Positions 36,534 through 48,223 of a DNA stretch of 64,000 nucleotides are shown here, piece after piece. Source of the stretch: Lactarius indigo (lineage: Eukaryota > Basidiomycota > Agaricomycetes > Russulales > Russulaceae); contig JAFKAC010000005.1 in the NCBI GenBank assembly GCA_025766275.1, positions 1,116,001 to 1,180,000 of the forward strand, given 5' to 3'. A program made the position numbers and the translations under genes. Every line of letters starts with the position of its first letter. Within the stretch, counting starts at the first letter, position 1. Below the pieces are notes generated by a model. That model saw nothing but the letters and a program-made list of their open reading frames with translations. It ran no database searches and was not told the DNA's origin.

Positions 36534-37118
36534 ATGGTAAGCCCTATCGTTTCCTTCCCTACCCCCTCCATCACACTCTTCGTCTACAGGGCGTTACCGT
36601 CGAATCTATCACAGTTGGCGATGGGCAGACTTTCCCTAAACGCGGCGGCATGATCTTCTTTCCCGTCTCGTCTTCGTCCTTTTCTCAACCTACATTGCAG
36701 ATACCGTCACGATTCACTACGTTGGGACTCTCATCGATGGAAAGAAGTTCGATTCCAGTAGAGATCGGTTTGTCTCTCCATCCCTTCTGTCCTCACACTC
36801 GCTGATAGAGTCTCTAGGAATAGTCCATTCGTGACGAAGATCGGCGTTGGCCAAGTCATCAAAGGATGGGACGAAGGTACACCATACATCGCCCGTCCTA
36901 CTGTTCGACGGTTTGTTGATGTTGCATCAGGCGTTCCCCAACTTTCCCTCGGTCAAAAAGCAATCCTTACAGTGACGCCTGACTACGTACGTAACTTCAC
37001 ATTGAGGGTACAAGCGGTTTTGAAACGTCTGCAGGCGTACGGAGCACGCGGGTTCCCACCCGTCATCCCACCCAACTCCACTTTGCGCTTCGAAGTTGAG
37101 CTCTTGAAGATCAATTGA
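36534..37118 (+). CDS. FPR1: FK506-binding protein FKBP12 (peptidyl-prolyl isomerase)
   Basis: Cytosolic prolyl isomerase and receptor for FK506 and rapamycin. Spliced product of about 108 aa, the normal FKBP12 length: [85 protein letters not shown] and [11 protein letters not shown]. The drug-pocket residues (Tyr in IHYVG, Phe-Asp in KKFDSS, Trp in GWDEG, Tyr in PDYAYG, Phe in LRFEVE) are all present. Exon 1 consists only of the ATG before the intron (36537-36589). The second intron (36648-36700) uses a GC donor (G|GCATGA). Further introns follow DR, WDEG and PDY. Phe replaces the common His in the ARGHP loop. Confidence 0.93.
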
Positions 37119-37472
37119 GCCAGCGATCGGCGGGGTTTACTTTCTGCGCGACCGGACCTGATTGGGATACATGCATGAAACAATTTGTTGTTTCCTTATC
37201 CATTTCCGTACTTTGGCACATTTCTTCTGTATCGTCAGTATGGTTTCTACTTCACCACATGTCATGTCTCTCGCACCTTCATGATCCTCCAGCTGGAAAT
37301 GCCGCGCTCATTGGGAAGCTGGGACTTGCAAAGCACTGCACACGGTGCCCGCCGACAGACTTGTTGTCATGTACGACGGCCACCGGCTGCAGTACCACAC
37401 AAGGGTGCCTCTCCAATCAAACGCTACTTCCAGCTCGTGTGTTCGTCGTGGTACGCCTCTTTCCCAGGCGCA

Positions 37473-39295
37473 TCAAGGCTGAACAGTTGAGGAGGATGGC
37501 ATGAAATCCTCTGATGTCTCAGGATGCGACGACTCCACCATTTCGAGGGCTTCGTCGACCATGTGCGAATACTGGACATGCAGTTGTGACTCTGTCGGAG
37601 ACGCTTTCCGGCGCAGCATCAGCACTCTGAAAAAAAAAGCAAACAGTATGTTTGAACCAGCAAGAATTCTGCAGAGTGCGTCACACGTACAACCGACATG
37701 TCTAAAAAGAGAATAGTCAACAAAGCGGACATAACTGGGGAGAGAAGGACCAATCACCAAAGCGGAGGGTAGAATATACGCAAACCAAGAACCAACGCCT
37801 TGATGCAACAGATTCGAGCTACGGCAAGACCGGGTCAATTGATCACGGGATCACGGTCATTGATGACTACTGACCTGAAATAAGTCCCAATCGTCAACGC
37901 GTTCAAGGCTGTCATGATAACGTAGACGAGTATCCCTGTGACCAGAACCAAATAAACAATGACAGACTGCAACGCATTGGGCAGATCGAGACCTGCCTTG
38001 TTTCAGGAAACTCTGGCCTAGCGGGCCGAAAGTACCACGCTGCTGAAAGCAATGCTATACCAATTTACCACGGTCATCGTCCACGTAGACAGGGTAACGG
38101 TCGTCAGACTCACCCAAATCACCAAGAACATGTTGAGGCAATCAAAAATGGCCGAGAGCAACTTGGAGAGGCCTGGTTTTAGCCAAAGTGATAGCAAATG
38201 ACAAATGACACCTTACGGAGACCATCTGACCGATAAATATAAATACATTAGTATACAGATAAGCGTGCCACCAAAGTCCTCGACGCACTCCTAAGTGATA
38301 AGCACCGACCGTCCGAACTACATTGAAGTCCGGTTGGTCCGAAGTGGCAAAGCAGGCACTCCGTTCTTCGATAAGAAACAAGGCTGACACTGTGGTACAT
38401 CAAAGAGTCAGAAAAGCACCTTGTTAAGGAAGGTCTTCGGAACAGACGGGTTAACTGTGTGCTCATCACCCAAATAGCAACACCGACAAGACTGAAGAAG
38501 GTGATCGAAAGAGCGGCGAGAATCGTTCTTCTCCTCCCAGTGAATGCGTAGGTACGCAACATCAAAATGACTGACAGACACGAGTGTGAATAACAACTTA
38601 TAAGGCAGGTGGGCCTGGCCATGCTTACATTGTGAGGACAACATCTAAAATCAGAGCGTGAGGAAAGATTAGACGGGAAGCAGGAGCGAGCGCACCGTAG
38701 GTACGGTGCAAGCATAAAGAACGTGGTAGTGTGTCTCGCAAACGCCTCGCTCATGGTTGCCGATAAAACCCCAGAGGTGGAACGGTGCGACGACCAGTGG
38801 CCAATAGCGGCAAAATAGATATGCGCCTTTGACAGCATTCCACGGAGCAGGGTATATCTGTAAGCCAACAAATTACAACGCCTTGAGAAAAGAAGACGAA
38901 GACATGCGCTTACAAAGGCGACTTCCTGGTCCAGTCTAATCACCAAAGTCAAAATAAGCATTCACAATTTGAGTGTCAAAAAGGTCAAATGAAGCGTCAA
39001 GATTCGACGAACGATATAATCCAATCGTAGAAGCAGACGACATCTTGGAAATCAATCGTCAGGATATTGACGGGACATAAAAACCTCAGAGGAGAAACGC
39101 ACAGGCAGCTAGAAACGAGCCATGATTGGTCAACCCTGACGGCAAGAGAGGAACGTACACACATGCGATACTGTAACGGCCGCTAAATACCGCCGGGATG
39201 AAGCCTCTCTGTCAGCACATCACCTCTGAGAAAGAAATAGGGACGCACACGGCCAGCGCATCCAGGGCGGATGCTATGAGCTGTGGTGTGGGCAT
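37473..39295 (-). CDS. DUF6533 seven-helix membrane protein, paralogue A
   Basis: Agaricomycete family of predicted multi-pass membrane proteins, function unknown. Start ATG 39293-39295 (MPTPQLIASALDALAV). Exons are tiny at the 5' end: about 47 nt, then 20 nt (39163-39182), then a 6-nt microexon (39103-39108), then VVCFYDWIIS and LDQEVAF, giving the DUF6533 core GRYSIASAYVVCFYDW...LDQEV. Next comes IYPAPWNAVKGAYLFCRYWPL, HLWGFIGNHERGVCETHYH, the LMLRTYAFTGRRR loop and a helix AALSITFFSLVGVAIWVM, then a cytosolic tail RVLMLRRKASPTESQLHVQY...SSTVQP. It shares sequence and intron plan with paralogue B at 58865-60770, on the opposite strand. The frame looks intact when spliced. Confidence 0.8.
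39103..39108 (-). other. Six-nucleotide microexon in paralogue A
   Basis: Minus-strand reading is ...TTTCTAG|CTGCCT|GTGCGT...: an acceptor, six bases and a donor. Inclusion gives the family spacing of 11 residues between the Tyr of GRYSI and the Tyr of FYDW; skipping keeps the frame but shortens it by two. Confidence 0.55.
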
Positions 39296-39879
39296 TATTT
39301 GTCGCATGGATGGAGATAGAGGACGGCACCGACGCTGCCAAGTGGAGCGACAGATCGATGTGTTCTGAGCCCACTGGCAGCGAAGGAAGTGTTGACAGAG
39401 CGACACCCTGCAAGCTACAAGCTGCAAAGTCGTCCGGGGTCAAGGGTAAACGAGAGAGAAAGGAAGACGGTAGATGGGAAAGACAAGCGGGGCGGCAAAG
39501 CGTGCGTGCGTGAACTTGAACCGGGACTTCTGTGATGAAGACATGCTTGTTCTATAAATTGAGTTTAGCTTGGGAATTCGATTCATCTCAGATCTAGGCG
39601 CTTTGCTTTCACCGGCGCGCCTCGGCTAGTCTCCCTGCATTATGGGTTTTATCCCGCCCACCCCCTACCGGTCGCGGAGCATTCGCCTCGGAGTTGGAGT
39701 GGTCGTACAGTGGGTCGTACACTCTCAAGGCACTATAGCCTCTTGACGACGTTGGCGGTGGATCGAATTCAAGCCCACTTCCACTTTTAGACTCTCACGC
39801 CATGCTTCACGTCACGCGACGTCTAACTTTGCGCTCAACGTCAACTCAACCCAATAAGGTACACGTGATCGTATGTAAA
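39296..39879. other. Intergenic, no gene seen
   Basis: Between the start of the DUF6533 gene A and the stop of the linker-histone-domain gene, same strand. It should hold the promoter of gene A and the 3' UTR of the next gene. No TATA element of good quality on the minus strand. Confidence 0.45.
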
Positions 39880-41759
39880 CTAGATCTCGTCCTGTCCTTG
39901 TTCTTCGTCCCCTGCTAGATTACTACATTCCTCAGCACACCGGTTTACGTTCAAATCACTCGCAAGAGTATCTTCAGCTATCTCCGCGAGCTGAGCAGCG
40001 AGCAGCGCCAATTGAGCTTGAAGTGAGGCCCGGTCGCGATTTGATAAAACCTGAATTGGACCAGCCGCTGCGTTATCATTGACGGTGACGGGAGGTACTG
40101 GTGTTCTATCAGGTACAGCTACCGTGGAGCCCGAGGGTGCCGAGGATGCCGAGGGTGACAGTGGACTAACGGCAGGCACCGGCGGCTTTGCCACTGACGC
40201 CTGTAACAGCGAGCCAAAGTTGATCGCCTTCAGAATAGTCTGAGCTGCTTCCCAGGCATCGCTGCCCTCTTCGACGTCTGCATTAGCCGCATCATTCCCC
40301 CCTGCAGGTTCTTGTGCGGGAGTAGTCACCGGCTCAACGGGTGTTTTGCCCTTCGATACCGGAGGTGGTTCTGACAGCGCGTACCCTGGATACGCACCGC
40401 CAGATGTGTATTGATAGGGGTAAACGGGGTAGTGTGGAGGTTTGCCTTGTGTTGCGCCCAGAACAGGTGATGATGAATTATAAGGTAACCCGTCGCGTGC
40501 GGCGTGGGCAAGCGGGGTGTGTGTGAAAGGCGAGGAGGTTGGGGCGCCAGGAGGTGCTGGAACCGCTGACTGCCCAATAGTTTGCGGTCGGCGTGTCGTG
40601 CGCTTAGACGTCTGGTAAAAATAGATGTCAGCAACCGCACGAGCGAGACCTTGCGCCATTGATCGTACCGAGCCACCATCCCAACTGGCGTTCAAGCGGT
40701 ACTTGCCGTTGCTCCCCTTTTCCAGTCGCCCCCTCTTGAACGCCTTTTGTAGTGCCTGGCTAGCGGATGGTCGAAAATTGGAATGTAAAGGGTAACGTGA
40801 TGCCATCCATGTGAACAGAGACTTTGGCGCTGAGCCGTCGGCCTCATTCAAATCCGTTAAAGCTTCAACAAGCATGTCTTCGTAACTTGGTAAGTCATCA
40901 GCAGGTATTCCACCATGCTCTGCAGACGTTACCCCGATAGCGTGCGGGTGGCGGGCAAGCGGGACACCCGTGAAAGGGGGGAAAGGAGATTGTCCAGTAG
41001 GGTAGGGAGGCTGCGATGGCGGATAAGCTGTGTGAACATACGGTGTCGAGGGATGGGGAGGGAAATTATGGGGGTGAGTAAAGGGGGTGTAGTAGGGCGT
41101 GTGTGGATAAGCTGGCAGCGGTTGCGTCTGGGGGTAACCGTACGAGAGATGAGGGTACGGTCCTTGTAATGGCGCAATTGCGGCGGATTGTGTAGAGGAC
41201 GTAGAAGGCGAGGGTTGCGTAGTGAGCTGAGAAGAGCCATCGGCTTGCTTGGCCTGTTCCGGCCTTGGTGATTCATTTGCAGTGGGTGTTTCATGGTTGG
41301 ATGCGCCACTCGATGGGTGTGTCCCACTAGTGGAACCGGTAGTCGGTGCCTCCGTCTGCGGCAACTGGACGGTAGCGTCAGAGGAAGTTGACGATTGTGG
41401 AGCATTTAGAATCGGAACAAAGAGATTATCGGTTGCCGTTTCCTGAGAAGTTTGAGCAGGCGACCGCAACCCAGCGACGGCGACAGCGAGATTCACTGGC
41501 CATAAAGAGTTTTTAATGTGGGGCGGAGAATGAGCTTCAAAGGCCAGGCAAAGTTCCACCAACTGAGTGTGGGGTAGTAAAGTCAAGTAGGTGCGTTTAA
41601 GAGCGTGGCGTTCTGCGTCTGCCGCTGTAATAGAGGGGTACCATCATACACAGTATACGGACCTCCCTCGAACCTGAACGCACCTGGCCCTTTAGTGTTT
41701 TGGACCTCATCCTGAGAGGCGGTGGCTGCGGATGAAGATACGTCGGTCGCTATCTGCAT
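39880..41759 (-). CDS. Linker-histone (H15) domain protein
   Basis: Probable chromatin or DNA-binding protein of about 606 aa. Exon 1 (ATG 41757-41759, MQIATDVSSSAATASQDEVQ) joins over a 59-nt intron (41625-41683) to AADAERHALKRTYLTLLPHT, a helical N-terminal module shared with other fungal regulators. A long Pro/Tyr/Ser-rich disordered segment follows. At about residues 260-330 lies a winged-helix H1/H5 globular domain: PSYEDMLVEALTDLNE, APKSLFTWMASRYPLHSNF, ASQALQKAFKRGRLEKGSN and GKYRLN. Then comes another disordered stretch and a coiled-coil end (LQAQLALLAAQLAEIAED). It lacks the Lys-rich tails of true H1, so it is more likely a regulator with an H15 domain than a bulk linker histone. Confidence 0.8.
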
Positions 41760-41941
41760 CGTTCAGCTGCACAGTTTATCATGACAAGGTTTGTTTTCAA
41801 ACTCCTCGCGAGTCTCTGTCTCAATAGGAATCAGGGCTTGACCGTCATTAGAACCTGTGCTCTACTCTATGGCATTATCTTTTATATTATTATTTGGTCA
41901 AGTGAGAACGCAAGAAGTCCCTTTGGATTGGGTACAGTGTG

Positions 41942-42440
41942 CTAGCTATCTGACGTGACAGCGACATCCTCCGCCGGTGTCCTGGGGCCAGTGGTTGTTT
42001 CAACTAGCTTTCTTTCCTCGGGCGTGATAGTAAAGAATGCATCCCGTTGTCTCTGCAGCCATCTTCGTGGCTTCACGATTGAGTATGACAATCAGACTTG
42101 GTCCGCGAAGCAGTAGCATAGCAACGACGTACGGGCATGAAGACGTGCTCCCGATCACCGAAGTCCGCGAGAAACACAGCATAAAGTAGGATGCCTTCCA
42201 GATGCTTGAGCATATACGGCGTATCTGCTCGTAGAAGGAGTACGCACCTGGAATGAGGATGAGGCGCAAACCCGCAGATGTGCTGTAAACCCACGGAGGG
42301 CGTGGATCGGAAGGGACGTCCTCCCAGCGGTCTTTTCCCGACCTCTCGGTTGCCTTTTCGGAAGAGTAACGCATCACCGCATAACGTGTTACAAGGGGGC
42401 GGACTGGCGGTGAGCGATAGCTCTGAATGCGCCTGAACAT
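41942..42440 (-). CDS. Small mitochondrial single-pass membrane protein
   Basis: Family not named with confidence. ATG 42438-42440 starts MFRRIQSYRSPPVRPLVTRY, an Arg-rich, acid-free sequence typical of a mitochondrial presequence. Then a soluble stretch (DRWEDVPSDPRPPWVYSTSA), one membrane segment (LRLILIPGILLYAVFLADFG) built across an intron with donor GTGCGT, and a short charged end: DREHVFMP, a second intron with donor GTACGT, then RQRDAFFTITPEERKL...VTSDS at 41942. Length about 125 aa. The RDAFFTITPEERK ending looks conserved rather than random. Possibly an inner-membrane assembly or respiratory accessory factor; this is inference from the topology. Confidence 0.6.
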
Positions 42441-42643
42441 CGAAGCGTAACCTTACAGTAGTAGTTCTCACCTCGTGACCACTTTGGGTTCGTCCATTTC
42501 ATTTTTACTGTTCAGTGCGGGACCTCGCTCACCCATCCTTGATATACGTACTACCAACCTTTCTCAGATCACTGATTGGAGTGTACTGATAAGCTGTGTC
42601 ATGTTTTTTTTTTTTTTGTATCTGATTTGCTGGTGTCACAGAG

Positions 42644-42901
42644 ATGGTATTGAAGGGATATAATCTGAACCGCCAGAAAATACGCTCTCAATTCCCCAGA
42701 GATGAATTGGACACGGAAGTCAACTACAAATCGAGTTACTATGAATCCATCCTTGCGTACGTCCCAGACACAGCCTACAAGTACGTTGGGTATGGAGCAG
42801 AGCCTGATGGTAAGATAAATATGGTGCTTGTCCTTGAGGATGGGTATGACCGGAAGGCATTAGACGGCATTCTTGTGACCCCAGACACACTTATTACATA
42901 A
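42644..42901 (+). CDS. Small hypothetical protein (85 aa)
   Basis: Open frame MVLKGYNLNRQKIRSQFPRD...TPDTLIT. Composition is balanced (many Tyr, Asp, Lys), unlike chance frames nearby, with a strand-like INMVLVLEDGYDRKAL. A pyrimidine tract (T16) and CAG lie just before the ATG, so this could be the second exon of a gene whose first exon is in 42475-42600. No family recognised, no signal peptide or membrane segment. Confidence 0.35.
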   Translation: MVLKGYNLNRQKIRSQFPRDELDTEVNYKSSYYESILAYVPDTAYKYVGYGAEPDGKINMVLVLEDGYDRKALDGILVTPDTLIT

Positions 42902-43242
42902 GCCAGTGCTCGATGTTTTAACGCGTGTCTGGCCATCGTGATAGGGACCTGAAAATGTGGACCCTCCTGGTCCAACGATCACAATCAGCGTAACCTCCCT
43001 AATATTCCTAGGGCGCTTAAAATCATACACACTGGTATGACCAGAACCTAGGAAGCGAGATGCGAGCAGCAATTTGGGCTTTGAGCTGAACCACCACTGT
43101 ACGAGTATGTGAGAGTATGGATGATATTACGCGACGGTCTCGACTCTTGATAACGTCAACAGTTCAATATCAAGAATTCATTTAAAAGTCTTGATATTGC
43201 CTGTTCACACATTTCCGAGCGATATTCCCCTACGCCCCTGCG

Positions 43243-44333
43243 ATGCCGCCTTCTTCAGTTCAGCTTTTCCTAGTCACCTTCTTTGCTTTCTTAGGCATTC
43301 TGTTTACCATCCCAACAGATGCTTGCTACCTTTTAGACAACTCATCCAGACTTTCCGCAGTGCTAGCTAAAGTGGGGATTGGCTTGGACTGTAGGGCATC
43401 TGACGTGAAGATTCCGAGCATTCTCCTCACCCCCATGGTGGAACAATTATCGCTCAATGATCGGCTTCCTGATATAAACGAGATGTCACAACAGAGACTT
43501 GGTGAGAAAGCCTCCCACTTCTAGTTGACGCTGAATAAATATCGCGCAGAGATTGGCAAGGTCCTCAGTGCTTTGAGTGTTATAAACACCGATAAAAGTC
43601 AAGACGTCATGGACGCTGTTCAGCGTTATGACGACCAAGCTAGGGAGACGATTCATTCTTTAATACGACTCAGTGTGTCAACGAAGGCGCGTACAAAGGA
43701 TGCTATGAGTGGCCATGAGGCTTACAAAATGTGCAGTTAACGGTCGAATATATTTCGACGAATCTGCAAAGAATTGCTAGAGCCATTTCCGACGTTCAGG
43801 GGGGAAAGCCGTGGTATATCAAACAAAAGCTATTAATATCCGTCCAATCTCGCATCGATATTTTGGTTGAAGGCATACAACATGACCTTGGACGACTCTA
43901 CGGGAAAGCCTCCGAATCCTATTCAAACCTCGTCGAATGCGATGATCTTGCGAACAAGATATTCATCACCACTGGGAATGCTGAAAAGGAACAAAAAGAT
44001 ATCTTGGACCAGAACAGTGAGTTCGTAGATTGGTTCAACGGCGTCTTTGGTACCCGCGTTCGACCCCCTGCATTGAGAGCAGTCGCCCAACTTGGGGCAC
44101 TCATGCGCCACGCCAATGATGCAAAAGGGGTCGTTCACAAACTAGAAGCGCAAGTAATGGAGCTCATGGCAGGGATCGAGGCTGCGCATCGTTATCCAAA
44201 TAACATGTTGGTGGTAGACATTGCACTGGAAGAACAACTAGCAATTGTCATTGACATGCTTTCCAAGTTGGGCAAGGGTCCGGAATCACGTAGCCGACCA
44301 AAACGGACGAACGTTCTCACGGCATCTTCCTAA
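43243..44333 (+). CDS. Predicted secreted or membrane-anchored helical protein
   Basis: Unknown family. ATG 43243 begins MPPSSVQLFLVTFFAFLGIL, a signal peptide with probable cleavage after TDA. The first open frame ends in a TAG at 43522, but an intron 43502-43549 (48 nt, GTGAGA..GCAG) removes it, giving QRL-EIGKVLSALSVIN. A second intron, 43675-43736 (62 nt), joins HSLIRLS to LTVEYISTNLQRIARAI. The rest is amphipathic helix (VQSRIDILVEGIQHDL, LEAQVMELMAGIEAA) with a short DWFNGVFGTRVRPPALR segment, and ends in a basic tail. About 325 residues. One or two Cys-bearing regions near the N-terminus. Could be an extracellular effector-like or wall protein; no function can be assigned. Confidence 0.6.
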
Positions 44334-44883
44334 CCTAGTGCGCGCGCCGTCGTCGGCTTTGACGTTGGCCCTGCTCGCCACCTATTTCACTCGTAACTTA
44401 CGCCCTCGATTCTGCGTTTCTGGTCGTCTCGTTTCTCATCACGCTACCCATTTCCCCTTCCTCACTTCACCATTTTATCTTACGGGCTTGTTCGTAGGTA
44501 CGAAGCTCCCATCCTCGTTGCTGCATATACCAGAGACGAAACTCGTCTCTCACCTTCGCCTATCATCTAAGTCCGTCGTGCTCGTATCGGCATTTGTCAA
44601 CGCAACTGCACAGCCTCGGATTGAATTCTGATTGACTTCTATTACCTTTGCGAAATCCGCTTCCCCTTACGAACTCCAAGGGCATCACGCTACAAGGAAG
44701 CGCAACTCTGTTCAGACATCCACTTCTATTCATTGATCCAGCCCTCAATTCATTCTCTTGTCTTTCCTCGAAGTATGTGGGTTCTAGCGTGTGATTGTAT
44801 TGTGACTATTGTTGTTGCTACACATGTGAGGGGTAATAATGAAATCTAACAATGCTCTGAGGCCAATGACTACCAGGCTCTAA
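44334..44883. other. Convergent intergenic region
   Basis: Between the helical protein (+) and the carnitine acetyltransferase stop (-). Pyrimidine-rich, as expected for 3' UTRs. No conserved frame. Confidence 0.45.
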
Positions 44884-47284
44884 CTATAACTTTGTCCTGA
44901 TGCTCTCCGTCTGTCTCGCACGCTCCATCATCTGCCGTGTTTCCGTAGCGGCATCCGCGAGACATGCCTTGAAATTTTCCGTGTCAAGTTTGAGGCTCGT
45001 GATTGTCCACCGGATATAATCATCACCGATCGAGTAAGACAGGCCATAACCATCCGGAACAACTATAGGAGGATGAGTGGTTAGTGCGCGATGACCGTTT
45101 ATCAGAAATGCCTTGACACGGACCTTCTCCGTATCCCCATCCGTCCAAGTATTTGGATGACAACTGAGACGTCGACAGGTCCCAGTGGCTCGAGAGCGAG
45201 AACGCAGGATCTTTGTAGATCTCAGGAAGCGCTTCGCCCTCCTTGAGCACCTTCTTGAGCCCAAACAAATGTCTGTCGACGCCCTGGCCGTCTGCGGCCC
45301 AAGCAGAGTACTGAGCATGGCGTGCAACGGCACTGCGGAAGAGCGCGGCGCGTTGTACATCCTATGCCATTGTCAACCCGTCAGTACGGAAACAAGTAGG
45401 ACAAAAAAAAAAGAATTGCTACGCACAGTTGCGTTGGGGTCAATCATGGCGTCAACCCACGCTTTGCTCTGCTCGCTTGCCGCCCGGATGACTTCCGTTC
45501 GCCCACGTTGGAACTTCCGCGTCTGCGCACTCTCATACGTGACGGCCGGCCGTCCTCTGAGTTTGTAGAACGCCAGCTGCTTCACGAGCTGTGCCCACGC
45601 ATCAGGCGACGTCTTGAACTGCTTGATCAAGTTCTTGCCGTAAGCGTCGTAGTGGAGTACTTGAAGGTCATGTGAGCCAACGAGTTTGTCAAAGTTCTTC
45701 TCCGCTTCTTTCACGTCGGCGAGGACCGCGTCGTTGGCCGTCAAGATGATTTCGGTGGGAGGAGTGAGCATGGAGCTCGGTGATGGTGAGCCAAGCTCGA
45801 TCTCGTTTGCGGCGAGGGAGCCAAGTATGAACTCGTTCAAGCGTAGAGTCGGAGTGCCGTCCATACATGCGTGCTCGCCAAGGAATGCGGAACGACCGTT
45901 GTCCCAGACAACGACTAAGGCACACGTTGGTTAATAAGAATACTTCTCTGCAAAGTTGTGTGGGAGGTACGTACGCTGGTGCTTGTCGTACCATCGGTTA
46001 CGACCGTTACCGACCCAGGCTCCCCAAGACAGGTCATTACGAGTTGTGGGGCTAGAGCCATCAAGTGCAACGACAATCATCGCCGACTCGATCCGTTTTA
46101 GTGCGGCCTCGTTGGCTGGCGACGCTTCAATGAGCCGCTTGCGTGCCTATTATGACGAACGCTCAATATCATCTCACATCAAGGCGCGGAGAGTCACGCA
46201 CATGCGCCCAGGTATCTCTGTTCTCGCTTGTGAGGGCGCCAAATGGAACGCCTTTGTTCGTATCTGCTTGGCGAATGACATCGGCGATGGCACTGGTGGG
46301 GGTAAATGTCCTCAGTTCCCATCACCCCATGAAAAAGCCAAAAAGCCGTACGTTTCCAAGTCTGCTGCACTTAGTTCGGTGCCGTCTGCGCGAGCGAGCT
46401 GCACCTCAAAGAACCTGTTGTTGCGAACGAAAACGACGTGGTTGTGTGTGGCAGGATCGAATTTGTGGGCGGTGTCTGAGGGAATATTGGGATATCGATT
46501 AGCGTGGAATCTGGACGAGATGGACGAATCGTGAGAAACGCTACGCCATGCCTGAGGAGACGGACACTCACAGCCATTTGTACGAATCCATACAGAGCGG
46601 TGCCCCGCGAACTTTCTCGGGCTCTAGCTGGGCGCTAAACGATGACGCCACGGGGGAGTATGTTAGGCGGACCGAAAGTGGAAAACTGAGGAAAGCCAAG
46701 CCCTCGCACCTCTCTACGAGCCTTCTGAAGGGAAGCATGGCTTTGATAAGCGTTGCCGCGCGCTTTGGCGCGTCTTGGATGGTGGGGTCCGCCATGTGAA
46801 CGAAGAAGTAGCTCACGTAGACAACCACAGGATCGCGATAGGCCATGTACGCCGCGTCGTTCCACCAGTCGGCAATCCAGTTAGTGGTTCCGGGCTCGGC
46901 GGCGCGTGCCTCGAGCCGCATCTGGAGTTCCGCAGCCCGCGGAGACGCGCCAAACTCGCGCACCGTGGCTTCGCTGCGCGCGTATTCGGCGGAGGTCAGA
47001 TGTGGGCGAATGGTTTCGAGGTATTTGGCGAGGGTGGAGGAGAGCGGTGGCACAGGGAGGTGGGGAAGCGAAGCCTGGTATCTGAGCATTGGGCCTTGCT
47101 TCGGGTCGGCTTTGTAGCCTTCTGGGAGGCCAGAGCTAGAGTACGCAGACCGTGGCTGAACGTTCATTATGGAGCACTGTTTCACAGAGATGAGTCGCAT
47201 GAAGGCACAGTGAGAAATGCGGGGAAAACGCACCGAAAGACGAGATATGTGGGAGAGGGATCTAGATGATCGTAGACTCAGCAT
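44884..47284 (-). CDS. CAT2: Carnitine O-acetyltransferase
   Basis: Moves acetyl groups between CoA and carnitine in mitochondria and peroxisomes, needed for growth on acetate and fatty acids. ATG 47282-47284 begins MLSLRSSRSLSHISRLSVRF, an Arg/Ser presequence; internal Met codons at residues 29 and 40 precede the mature start. Landmarks are LPHLPVPPLSSTLAKYLETI, NWIADWWNDAAYMAYRDPVV, KFDPATHNHVVFVRNNRFFE, the catalytic His in FLGEHACMDGTPT (near 45850-45890), the CoA/carnitine region LVKQLAFYKL, VTYESAQTRKFQRGRTEVIR, and VVPDGYGLSYSIGDDYIRWT. The protein ends SIRTKL, close to a peroxisomal PTS1. At least six introns. Confidence 0.92.
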
Positions 47285-48223
47285 TGTATTCCGGGTGAGG
47301 GTACAGGGATGGGATGGGAAACGGTCGGTATCAAGGAGGGAGAAAGATTGGACTTACTGTACGAGGTACCGAGGTACGGGATAACGTACCAGGTATTTTT
47401 CAGTGGATAGCAGTGCAAGTGACGAGTGAAATGATGGACCATGTTGGCTCGTTGTCTGCTCTCATTTATTGCTAACAGAGCCAGAGCAGACAAGTAAAGA
47501 TCACCCGCTCGGCGACCGGCAACGCTCCTTGTCGGATAGATGATACTCCTAGTCGGAGCTCGCTCCTGTGCCCTGATTTCCTTTTTCTCTCTGTCTCAGC
47601 TTCCTGTCCTCTATGGTACAAGCTTGCTCTATGGTTGCTTCTTGAAGCTCGAAATTTGATATAGCGTGATAATCGGATCAGAAATGCCAACGTCGCTGTC
47701 AACCGACGCACTGGCCACGATAGCGAAAATCCGTTTCGTCTGTGGCACGCGGGCCCACCCCCGTGATCGGGAAACGCAAGTCGTTTAACGTGAACTGCAT
47801 AACAAAACTTATATTAGTGTCCACCTTCTGCACCACCCCTTGTCCCGCTAGCGGCTACTCCCTGACGCCGACCACCCGCGACGCTTCAAGAAAGTGTGGA
47901 CCCCGTTCGACGTCATATGCAAGTGCGGAGAAATCACCCACCACATCATATCTAGTGTGTCCTCTTTCTCCGACATCTGACACTTACTCGGGATCAGAGG
48001 GGGCAGAACTCCCTGTCCGGCTCTATCAAAGGAGCCGTTACTTTTCTAGCCTTCCTGGAGTCAGCGTACGCAGCGCACCAACCAGCCAGAGTCCCTTGGT
48101 TGCTCGGAATTCCGAAGCCCGAAGTTAGCCCAACTACTCAGACCGCTTTCCCTGGGATGGTAGTATTACTTGAGTTGGTCATTGACGCTTCAGCCTTCCA
48201 GAACCACACTACCGTAGCAAGTC
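47285..48223. other. Intergenic, no gene recognised
   Basis: The first few hundred bases upstream of 47284 should contain the CAT2 promoter. A 128-codon frame at 47742-48128 (+) is Ser/Thr/Pro/Arg-rich and has no family features; I do not call it. Confidence 0.4.

Noticed and set aside
43502..43524. A 23-nt intron (GTGAG..CTAG) removing the TAG in the helical protein gene
   Set aside because: Too short for splicing and shifts the frame into an immediate stop; the 48-nt intron 43502-43549 fits instead.
47742..48128. 128-codon + strand frame
   Set aside because: Low-complexity Ser/Thr/Arg composition, no signal peptide or domain, and no promoter signal close by.
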